Shown here: piece after piece, positions 15,349 to 22,973 of the stretch
Numbering within the stretch: position 1 is the stretch's first letter
Layout of the letters: each line of letters opens with the position of its first letter
DNA from: VFZP01 sp043755595
GTDB lineage: Bacteria > Acidobacteriota > Terriglobia > Bryobacterales > Bryobacteraceae
Reading direction: 5' to 3'
DNA length: 23,632 nt
NCBI GenBank assembly: GCA_043755595.1
Contig: JAYUSQ010000090.1
Coordinates: 1-23,632 of the forward strand
Made by a program: the position numbers and the translations under genes
Notes under the pieces: generated by a model
Told to the model about the DNA's origin: nothing
The model's input: only the letters and a program-made list of their open reading frames with translations
The model's database searches: none

Positions 15349-18300
15349 GTGTCAGTCGACTCATCCAAAACCCTCAAACTCGGCTTCGGCTTCGAATTCA
15401 ACGATTTGTACGATACCGCCGCCCTCGCCCGCATGGACGCCCGCTTTCTTGAGTTTCTTGATCCGGCGTTGCGCCAAAGCCTGGAAAACGGCCGCGCTAG
15501 CACCGCGACGATGGCGGCCAAGGATCAATCGCAACTCATCATCGACGTGGCGCCCCACCTGGAAGACTTCGTCGGCGAGCTGTTCGGCATCACCCACAGT
15601 TTGAATGTGCTGCGCGATCATCACACCGATTTGGCGCCGTTGTACTCGGTGAAGCGGCGCTTCGTCCAACGCAAGGCGATCACGACGATCAAGGCCGAGC
15701 AAGCGGCCGAGTTCGACCCCGCCGCGCTGGAAGCGTGCCTCGCCGATTTCTTCGGCGAACCGGTCACTGAGATGGCCTTTGCCAGCCACGTCAATCACTG
15801 GCTGGAAGCGGAAACCGAGCATCAGGCCGCCTTGCAGACCGCCGCGCAGTATGCCGCTTGGGCCACCCTGACGCCGGAGGGCAAGCGGAAACACAAAGCC
15901 GGTGTTTTGTTTAAAACGGCGAATAAGCTCGACATGCAGCACCTGGTGCCGGTCGAAGAGATTCAGTTGGCCGGAGGTGCGAAGGCCGCTCAAATTCCCG
16001 CACACGAATGGCGACATCGCGAAGGCTTCCATCTGACCGATCGCGGCATGGACCTTACCCACGCACTCGACCACTCGTTCTATTGCATCAAATGCCACAA
16101 CCAGGGCAAGGATTCCTGCTCCACCGGCCTGCGTGAGAAGACCGGCGAGTTTAAGAAAAGCGCGTTCGGCGTTACGCTGGCGGGCTGCCCGCTGGAAGAA
16201 AAAATCTCGGAGATGCACGTGGTCAAGGGCCAGGGCAATCCGATCGGCGCGCTGGCGGTGATCACCATCGATAACGCGATGGTTGCGGGGACTGGCCACC
16301 GCATTTGCAACGATTGCATGAAGTCCTGCATCTATCAAAAACAGGACCCGGTTGACATCCCGCAGGCCGAAACGCGGACACTCAAGGATGTTCTGGATCT
16401 GCCTTGGGGCTTTGAGATCTATTCGCTGCTCACGCGTTGGAATCCTCTCAATCTGCATCGCCCTGTGCCGCGCGCGCACTCCGGCTACAAAGTGCTGGTG
16501 GTTGGACTGGGCCCGGCCGGCTTCACCCTCGCCCATCACCTGATGAACGACGGCCACACCGTGGTGGGCGTCGATGGACTGAAGATTGAGCCGCTCCCCG
16601 AGGATTTGTCCGGCGCAAAGCTGACCGGCGGGCGTGTGCCATTTCGTCCAATCCGCAACATCGACGATCTCTACGAATCTCTGAATGACCGGGTGCTGGC
16701 TGGCTTCGGCGGAGTGGCCGAGTACGGTATCACTGTCCGCTGGAACAAAAATTTTCTAAAGATCATCCGGCTGCTATTGGAACGGCGATCCGAGTTTTCA
16801 CTCTTCGGCGGGGTACGTTTCGGCGGCACGATCACCGTGGACAGCGCTTTTGCAATGGGCTTTGACCATATCGCGCTTTGCACCGGCGCGGGCAAGCCCA
16901 CCGTTGTTCCGATGAAGAACGGGCTCTCGCGCGGCGTGCGCCAGGCTTCCGATTTTCTGATGGCGTTGCAATTGACCGGTGCGGCGAAGGCTGACTCGGT
17001 TGCCAATCTGCAAGTCCGATTACCCGTGGTCGTGATCGGCGGCGGACTGACGGCCGTCGACACCGCCACCGAATCGCTGGCCTATTATGTTGTGCAGGTT
17101 GAGAAGTTCCTGCAACGCTACGAGCAATTGGTCAAGGATCGCGGCGAAGAGGCCGTGCGTGCGTCGTGGAATGCCGAGGAGAAAGAAACCGCTTCCGATT
17201 TCTTAACTCACGCCGCAGCCATTCGCGTCGAGCGATCTCGCGCAGCGAAGGAAGGCCGTGACCCAAGATTGGTCGATTTGATCAATCAATGGGGCGGTGT
17301 TACTATCGCCTACCGCCGCCGCTTGATTGACGCGCCTAGTTACACACTGAATCATGAAGAAGTCCATAAGGCGCTGGAGGAAGGCATCCGCTTTGCGGAG
17401 ATGCTGTCGCCCGAAGAAGTCCACGTCGATCGACACGGCCACGCCAAGGCGCTGACCGTGCATGAACTTCGCTTTGACGAGGCCACGGGCAAAGTGGTTG
17501 ACGCAGGGCGATCGATCACACTGCCGGCTCGCACGATTCTGGTGGCCGCCGGCACACAGCCGAACACGGTGCTGGCGCGCGAGGATGGCGATAATGTTGT
17601 CGTAGATGGCAAGTATTTTCAAGCGGTCGACGAATCCGGCCAGCCCGTCAAACCGGAGCGCGTCAGCAAACCGTCGCTCTCGCAAGTGCTCATGTCGGTG
17701 CGAGCCGATGGGCGCGGGATGAGCTTCTTCGGCGACTTACATCCTTCTTACTCTGGCAACGTCGTCAAAGCGATGGGCAGCGCCAAACAGGGTTACCCGG
17801 TTGTCTCGCACTTACTCGCGCGGCAGGCTCCGTCTTCGGTCTCCGCCGCCGCATTAGTGGCCAAGCTCGATTCGGAGATGCGCGCCACTGTTTTCGCGGT
17901 GAACGAATTGACGCCCACGATCGTTGAAGTTGTCGTCAGGGCTCCCATGGCGGCACGCGCGTTCCAGCCCGGGCAGTTCTACCGGCTACAGAATTACGAA
18001 TCGTTGGCGCCGCGCTGCAAAGGGACGATCCTCGGCATGGAAGGCTTAGCGCTGACCGGCGCGAGCGTCAATCGCGAGGAAGGATTGCTCTCGACGATCG
18101 TCCTGGAAATGGGTGGATCCTCCGACCTCTGCCGCATCCTCAAACCGGGCGAACCGGTGATCCTGATGGGCCCCACCGGGACGGCGACCGAAACCCCTTC
18201 GAAGGAAATCGTCATGCTGGTGGGCGGAGGGCTCGGCAACGCCGTGTTATTCTCCATCGGCCAGTCGTTACGCGAGAAGGGCTCGCAAGTGGTCTACTTT

Positions 18301-18855
18301 GCGGGCTACAAAAAAATCATCGACCGTTACAAAGTGGAAGAGATCGAACGAGCCGCCGACGTCGTCGTCTGGTGCTGCGACGAGGCTCCGGGGTTCACGC
18401 CCGATCGGGTGCAGGACAGCGCCTTCGTCGGCAACATTGTCGAAGCGATCGCGGCCTATGGGCGTGGCGACTTCGGCGAACCGCCGATCAAACTCAGCAC
18501 CGCCGATCGCATCGTCGCCATTGGTTCCGATGGGATGATGAATGCGGTTGCACGCGCGCGTCACGGTGTTTTGGCGCCGTTCCTCAAGCGCGGACATACG
18601 GCGATCGGCAGCATCAATTCACCGATGCAATGCATGATGAAAGAGATCTGCGCGCAGTGCCTGCAGCAGCACAAGGATCCAGTGACCGGCGTCGAGACCG
18701 TGGTGTTCTCCTGCTTCAATCAGGATCAGCCGCTCGATAGCGTGGATTTCTCAAACCTGCGTAGCCGCCTTTCTCAGAACGGCGTGCAGGAAAAGTTGAC
18801 CAAGCAATGGATTGACCGCTGCCTGCGTGAGATCGGCGCGCGGCCTACGGCGTAG
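15349..18855 (+). CDS. GltD/NfnL-like and PyrK/NfnS-like fusion Fe-S flavoprotein
   Basis: This 1168-residue cytoplasmic protein joins two modules that are usually separate. Residues 1-240 match no family I recognise. Next come Cys residues suited to Fe-S clusters (C246, C249, C257, C280, C320, C323, C327). A GltD-like FAD/NADPH module follows, with the FAD fold GLGPAG at about 386-391 and a second nucleotide fold IGGGLTAVD near 561-569, and it ends with SFFGDLHPSYSGNVVKAMGSAKQG. From about residue 846 there is a ferredoxin-reductase-like module (QPGQFYRL, GGGLGNAVLF). The end has a PyrK-like Cys set, C1095, C1101, C1104 and C1122. The order equals NfnL plus NfnS in one chain, so transhydrogenation or flavin-based electron bifurcation is possible but unproven. 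AGGAAG at 15339-15344 supports the GTG start. It overlaps the convergent Uma2 gene by 11 bases. Confidence 0.8.
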   Translation: MSVDSSKTLKLGFGFEFNDLYDTAALARMDARFLEFLDPALRQSLENGRASTATMAAKDQSQLIIDVAPHLEDFVGELFGITHSLNVLRDHHTDLAPLYSVKRRFVQRKAITTIKAEQAAEFDPAALEACLADFFGEPVTEMAFASHVNHWLEAETEHQAALQTAAQYAAWATLTPEGKRKHKAGVLFKTANKLDMQHLVPVEEIQLAGGAKAAQIPAHEWRHREGFHLTDRGMDLTHALDHSFYCIKCHNQGKDSCSTGLREKTGEFKKSAFGVTLAGCPLEEKISEMHVVKGQGNPIGALAVITIDNAMVAGTGHRICNDCMKSCIYQKQDPVDIPQAETRTLKDVLDLPWGFEIYSLLTRWNPLNLHRPVPRAHSGYKVLVVGLGPAGFTLAHHLMNDGHTVVGVDGLKIEPLPEDLSGAKLTGGRVPFRPIRNIDDLYESLNDRVLAGFGGVAEYGITVRWNKNFLKIIRLLLERRSEFSLFGGVRFGGTITVDSAFAMGFDHIALCTGAGKPTVVPMKNGLSRGVRQASDFLMALQLTGAAKADSVANLQVRLPVVVIGGGLTAVDTATESLAYYVVQVEKFLQRYEQLVKDRGEEAVRASWNAEEKETASDFLTHAAAIRVERSRAAKEGRDPRLVDLINQWGGVTIAYRRRLIDAPSYTLNHEEVHKALEEGIRFAEMLSPEEVHVDRHGHAKALTVHELRFDEATGKVVDAGRSITLPARTILVAAGTQPNTVLAREDGDNVVVDGKYFQAVDESGQPVKPERVSKPSLSQVLMSVRADGRGMSFFGDLHPSYSGNVVKAMGSAKQGYPVVSHLLARQAPSSVSAAALVAKLDSEMRATVFAVNELTPTIVEVVVRAPMAARAFQPGQFYRLQNYESLAPRCKGTILGMEGLALTGASVNREEGLLSTIVLEMGGSSDLCRILKPGEPVILMGPTGTATETPSKEIVMLVGGGLGNAVLFSIGQSLREKGSQVVYFAGYKKIIDRYKVEEIERAADVVVWCCDEAPGFTPDRVQDSAFVGNIVEAIAAYGRGDFGEPPIKLSTADRIVAIGSDGMMNAVARARHGVLAPFLKRGHTAIGSINSPMQCMMKEICAQCLQQHKDPVTGVETVVFSCFNQDQPLDSVDFSNLRSRLSQNGVQEKLTKQWIDRCLREIGARPTA

Positions 18856-19425
18856 GCTCGGGGTCTAAAACGACGCCCTCGTATAACTCGCCGAGTGGAA
18901 GCTCGATATCGAGCGATTCGAGCTTCACCACCGAGTCCAGCCCTTCATAGAAAGTCAGCACCCAGCGTCCATCTGGGCGCTTGCGCCTCACCTCGACGGC
19001 TGCGCGCTGCTGCGCGATCAGCACGTACTCTTCAAAAGACGGCAGGAGCCGGTAGAGATCGAACTTGGCGGCCCGGTCATTGTCCTCAGTGCTGGGCGAG
19101 AGGACTTCGAAGATTACCTTGGGATTGGTGATCGTCTCTTGAGACTCATCGATCACGGCCAAGGCACCGCAAACTACTGCTTGATCGGGGAGCACAAATC
19201 GCCGGGGCTCACACGCACCCGAATTTGGCTCAGAATCTCGCATCGTCCGCTATCGAGTCGTTCGTCGATTCGGCGGGGAAGGCGATTCACCAAGCGAGCG
19301 TGGTTGATCGTGGCAAACGCGACCGGGAATAATTCGCCGTCGTGGTATTCGCTGGGCCTCTCAGCGGTAAGTTCACCGGCGAGATATTCTTCCACGGAGA
19401 GTCCGGCGACGGGAGCTGCACTCAT
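18845..19425 (-). pseudogene. Uma2-family (DUF820) gene, frameshifted
   Basis: Two frames together give one protein of about 193 residues of the Uma2 family, a predicted PD-(D/E)xK nuclease fold common in Cyanobacteria and Acidobacteria. The upstream part (19425 down to about 19190) reads LSVEEYLAGELTAERPSEYHDGE through CEILSQIRVRVSPGDL. The downstream part reads DQAVVCGALAV, then NPKVIFEVLSPSTEDNDRAAKF and LPSFEEYVLIAQ. Adding one base in the GGGG run at 19187-19190 joins them as SPGDLCSPDQAVVCG and restores the catalytic Asp of the PD motif. The Glu in FEVLSPST and Lys in RAAKFDLYR complete the usual active site. The gene is broken as written, or the run length is misread. It lies between the flavoprotein and the ScyD-like gene with 37 bases to the latter. 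Confidence 0.75.
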
Positions 19426-19462
19426 GCGCTCATTATAACGACGGCTCCCACCATCCGCACGG

Positions 19463-20599
19463 TTACTGGGTTGCCAGCCGCAACAAGCGTCCGCTCAATT
19501 CCAGAATGAACAAATCGCCAGTCGCGGCGTCATAGGCGAGCGAAGTTGGGGCCCGGAGATTCGCCACGATCACCTCGGGATTTGGCCCATCGAACCGTAA
19601 CAACCGGCCCGGAGCCGCTGGTGTCGCCGATTGATTCGTGCTGAATTCGAGCACATAGAATCGTGCGGCGCCATTCGGACGAGTGTGCCAAAGCACGTCC
19701 GTCACCGACGTCAGCCCACCGATGAAAGGCTCCACCGTGCGCTGTTCCGGGTTGAACGCTAGTACGCGCGCTTCCCCGGTATTGAAAGGGAAACCCGAGA
19801 GGAAGCTGACCAACACCTGATCGCCATAGATGCGAACCGTAGTGGGCACCGCGTCCACCACCGGCGGCCCCACCGGCCCGGGATTCTGCGTCGGTGGGAA
19901 GCGAATCAGCCGTTGCCACCGGCCCGTGGCCAGGTCAACGCGAGACACCGAGTTATTCGAAGCGTCATTCGCGTAGAGTCCACGTCCGTCGGGCGTGAAC
20001 GCCAAGCCCCAGAGATTGCTGAAGCGGTAGATGGCGTTACGATCCGGCTCGGAAATCGGGAAGCGAGTTAGCAGGCTCACCTTGGCCGTCGCGCCCGCGC
20101 CGTTGGAAAGTTCCACGTCGCCACCGTCGGAGATCGCCAGTTGATTCTCGGGCGTCAGGCGGAAGGGCGCACTCACGGCGTCGACATCGGCGCTCAACTG
20201 AAAAGTCAGGATCGAGGTGAACAGGGGAGACGACGCGCCTTGCGGGTTGTGGACGGAAGTTCCCGCCACAGCGCCGCGCCGTTCAGCGTCGCCACCACCA
20301 ATTGCCACATAAAGAGTGCGGTCGCGCCACGCCATCGCGGATGGCCCACTGCCTCCGCCAGCGACTTCGATGCCGGACGGCAATGCTTCGATCAGGCTTT
20401 GCCTTACGCCAGCCCGCGACACGCGCGAAACCCGGCCGGAGTTCACGGCCATGCTTGTCTCGGAAACCAGTAGGTTTCCACCCGGGGTCAAGATCACTTT
20501 CTGGGGCGCCTGCAGACCTGTGATCACTTCCTGCGGTTGTTGTTGGGCCATGATCGCGGCCGCGAATATCAAATGGATTGGGATACGTTTGAGGAGCAT
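19463..20599 (-). CDS. ScyD/ScyE-family secreted beta-propeller
   Basis: This 378-residue protein has an N-terminal signal peptide (IPIHLIFAAAIMAQ, likely cleavage after AMA) and NHL-like propeller blades. The blade wording is clear in APQKVILTPGGNLLVSET near the start, FSNLWGLAFTPDGRGLYAND midway and APTSLAYDAATGDLFILEL at the end. The layout matches the ScyD/ScyE family, named from the scytonemin genes of cyanobacteria but widespread in Acidobacteria, where the role is not known. It probably binds a ligand or acts as an exported scaffold; no catalytic residues are evident. It is divergent from the winged-helix regulator across 145 bases, so the two could share a control region. Confidence 0.82.
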   Translation of the reverse strand: MLLKRIPIHLIFAAAIMAQQQPQEVITGLQAPQKVILTPGGNLLVSETSMAVNSGRVSRVSRAGVRQSLIEALPSGIEVAGGGSGPSAMAWRDRTLYVAIGGGDAERRGAVAGTSVHNPQGASSPLFTSILTFQLSADVDAVSAPFRLTPENQLAISDGGDVELSNGAGATAKVSLLTRFPISEPDRNAIYRFSNLWGLAFTPDGRGLYANDASNNSVSRVDLATGRWQRLIRFPPTQNPGPVGPPVVDAVPTTVRIYGDQVLVSFLSGFPFNTGEARVLAFNPEQRTVEPFIGGLTSVTDVLWHTRPNGAARFYVLEFSTNQSATPAAPGRLLRFDGPNPEVIVANLRAPTSLAYDAATGDLFILELSGRLLRLATQ

Positions 20600-20696
20600 G
20601 GCGCTAGTCTACGGAACCCCTCCCGGCAGGTCCATGATTTCCGGGTGCAGAATACCTCATTCGATAATCGTCAGAAATCACGCGAGTTATCCTCCC

Positions 20697-20725
20697 GATG
20701 AGAGTCTGATACCCTGAGACTCATC
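20697..20725. promoter_or_regulatory. Inverted repeat in divergent upstream region
   Basis: GAGTCT at 20702-20707 and AGACTC at 20717-20722 are perfect inverted arms around a nine-base centre. The match extends outward as GAT (20697-20699) and ATC (20723-20725), with a two-base offset on the left. The element ends about 20 bases before the ATG of the winged-helix regulator, in the 145-base gap shared with the divergent ScyD-like gene. It could be an operator for the regulator itself or an RNA hairpin in the leader. No U-tract follows, so it is not a terminator. A six-base inverted repeat can occur by chance, so confidence is modest. Confidence 0.35.
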
Positions 20726-20744
20726 TGTACATAGCGCCTCCTCA

Positions 20745-22973
20745 ATGAGTACTCAGCACACGCCTCAACCGAAAATCGTCTTCGAGGCCTTCGACTTCAA
20801 CCCGGCCTCGGGAGAATTGCGCAAGCACGGGCGCGTGGTGCGGTTGCAAGGCCAGCCGATTCAAATTCTCGAAGCTCTATTAGACGAGCCCGGGCAGTTG
20901 GTTACGCGCGAGGCGCTTCAGCGGCGCTTGTGGAGCGGCGCGGTGAGTGGCGACTTTGAGCACGGTCTGAATGCCGCCGTGAACAAGTTACGCCAGACGT
21001 TGGGAGACTGGGCCGAAGAGCCAAGGTTTATCGAGACTGTCGCGGGCAAGGGCTACCGGTTCATTGCCAGCACCATTCAACAGGCCCGGCCGGTGCTGGA
21101 AATGCAGGCTCCGGCGCAACCAGCCGTGCCAGCACGGTTCAGGGTGGCGAGTTGGGTGTGGGCCGCTTTGGCTGGCGTCTTCCTGATTGTGGGCGCTACC
21201 GGTTACTGGATCGGTTCTTCGCGTCACGAAGCCCCGTCCGCAGGCAGGCTCACTCGGTTCACAATCGCGCCACCACCGGGATACTTTCTCGAAGGCGGCG
21301 GAAACCGTCAGTCTCTGGCCGTTTCGCAGGACGGTTCGCAGGTGGCGTTCACCGCCATGGACGGCAGCAGCCGCTTCCGGATCTTCATCCGAGCCATCGG
21401 GGAGCTGGAGAGTCGCGTAGTACCGGACAGCGACGGGGCGGGCACCCTCTTTTGGCTCCCGGATGGCTCACTGACTTTCGTGGCTGGTGGGAAGGTGCGA
21501 CGGCTGGGATCGGGCGCGCAAGCCAGCCAGATACTCTCGGAAACCACTCCCAACGCGTCCAGTGGCATCTTGCTTTCGCGCGGCCGCGTGCTGATGGCTA
21601 ACCGCTTTCGGTCGGCGATTCTACCGGCGAATGGCGGGCCGATCGAACATCTCGAGACAAACTATCCCTGGCCGCAAGTCTTACCGGACGGCGAACATAT
21701 CCTGCAAGCTTTGTTTGATCTCAAGGCCATGGGCTGGCGGATCCGCACGTCGCGTTTCAAGGACTCAGCGCCTCCGCGCGAGATCCTCGTGGCGGGGTCG
21801 CGCGCCATCTACTCCGGTTCAACCCGATCCAACCACGGCTACCTGCTCTATGCCCGAGGTGGCGCACTTTTGGCGCAGCCATTCGACGCCAACGCGTCGC
21901 AGACCACCGGCGATGCACGAGTGATCGTGTCGCAAGTTTATTCGTTTCTTCCCGTGGGCTCGGCAGATTTTTCCATCTCGGCACGAGGCGAATTGCTGGT
22001 CTACCAAAGCGTCGTCCATCGTTCGCAGTTGATCTGGGTGGATCGAAAAGGCGGCCACCTGCGGGGGGCAGGACCGGAGCGGATCAGCGCCAAGGACGCG
22101 CGGCTCTCGCCCGACGGCACACGCTTTGCGTCCGCTCTGTTCGACATCGAGCGCGGTGTCACCGATATCTGGGTGACGGACGTGGCCACGGGCCAATCTC
22201 GCCGGCAAATCGTGGGTCCGGGACTGGTGAACGCGCCCGTTTGGTCGCCGGACTCCAAATGGATGGCTTTCATGCGCGCTTCGGAGTCGACGCCCAAACT
22301 ATTTATTCGAACGCTGGAGGGCCAAGAGACCGAGCGGAGTTTGCCTGGCGACGGCTATCAAGTGCCGACGGATTGGACTCGCGACGGCAGGTTCATTCTT
22401 TACACAAACACGGGCCCGACGCTAGTGGCGAATGAAGGCCAAGGCGACATATGGGTTGCCGATCTGGCGCAGGGTGGCCAGCTCACTCCTTTGATCAAGA
22501 CGCAGTTTCATGAGTCCTCGGCGAGTGCGTCGCCAGATGGGAAATGGGTCGCGTTCCTGTCCACTAAATCCGGACGGCCTGAGATCTACCTGCAGCGCCT
22601 GGAAGTGCGCGCCACGCTGAACGTAGCCGGACCCCAATATTTGGTCTCGCGTCAAGGCGCCATTTGTTTACGATGGCGGCGCGATGGCAAGGAATTGTTC
22701 TACCTCGGCGGTGACGGACGGATTCACGCAGTGGCCATCGGTTTAGAGGGACCAACGCCGGCGATCGGTGCCCCGCAACCGCTCTTCCGGATCGAAGCCG
22801 GGGCCATCACCGCCGTTCATTCGTTAACCGGGTTTGACGTCGCGGACGACGGTCGATCGTTCGTCGTGCCGTCGGTATCTCCCTCGATCGAAGGGTCGAC
22901 GCTGGTGGCCGTTCAAAATTGGGAAGAACTACTCAAGCCGCGAGTAACCCCGGTATCATCTTCCCGCCGTTGA
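20745..22973 (+). CDS. Membrane winged-helix regulator with TolB-like propeller
   Basis: This 742-residue protein is a one-component sensor layout common in Acidobacteria. Residues 11-108 form an OmpR/PhoB-type winged helix (FEAFDFNPASGELRKHGR, then EALLDEPGQLVTREALQRRLW and VAGKGYRFIAS). A single membrane helix follows at about residues 134-155, as in CadC. The outer part holds PD40/WD40-like propeller repeats, including LSPDGTRFASALFD, WSPDSKWMAFMRA and ASPDGKWVAFLSTKSGRPEIYLQ. The DNA-binding part therefore faces the cytoplasm and the propeller the periplasm, where it may sense a ligand. Targets are unknown; the inverted repeat just upstream is a candidate autoregulatory site. No clear ribosome binding site is visible. 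Its 3' end overlaps the convergent DUF1501 gene by 41 bases. Confidence 0.9.
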   Translation: MSTQHTPQPKIVFEAFDFNPASGELRKHGRVVRLQGQPIQILEALLDEPGQLVTREALQRRLWSGAVSGDFEHGLNAAVNKLRQTLGDWAEEPRFIETVAGKGYRFIASTIQQARPVLEMQAPAQPAVPARFRVASWVWAALAGVFLIVGATGYWIGSSRHEAPSAGRLTRFTIAPPPGYFLEGGGNRQSLAVSQDGSQVAFTAMDGSSRFRIFIRAIGELESRVVPDSDGAGTLFWLPDGSLTFVAGGKVRRLGSGAQASQILSETTPNASSGILLSRGRVLMANRFRSAILPANGGPIEHLETNYPWPQVLPDGEHILQALFDLKAMGWRIRTSRFKDSAPPREILVAGSRAIYSGSTRSNHGYLLYARGGALLAQPFDANASQTTGDARVIVSQVYSFLPVGSADFSISARGELLVYQSVVHRSQLIWVDRKGGHLRGAGPERISAKDARLSPDGTRFASALFDIERGVTDIWVTDVATGQSRRQIVGPGLVNAPVWSPDSKWMAFMRASESTPKLFIRTLEGQETERSLPGDGYQVPTDWTRDGRFILYTNTGPTLVANEGQGDIWVADLAQGGQLTPLIKTQFHESSASASPDGKWVAFLSTKSGRPEIYLQRLEVRATLNVAGPQYLVSRQGAICLRWRRDGKELFYLGGDGRIHAVAIGLEGPTPAIGAPQPLFRIEAGAITAVHSLTGFDVADDGRSFVVPSVSPSIEGSTLVAVQNWEELLKPRVTPVSSSRR

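Noticed and set aside
16084..16098. CIKCH as a c-type haem motif in the large flavoprotein.
   Set aside because: The protein has no signal peptide, and the motif sits in a Cys-rich stretch ahead of a GltD-like domain where Fe-S clusters are expected.
15361..16557. Minus-strand open frame of 398 codons opposite the flavoprotein.
   Set aside because: It is an antisense shadow of a GC-rich gene, with Arg/His/Gly-rich composition and no motif.
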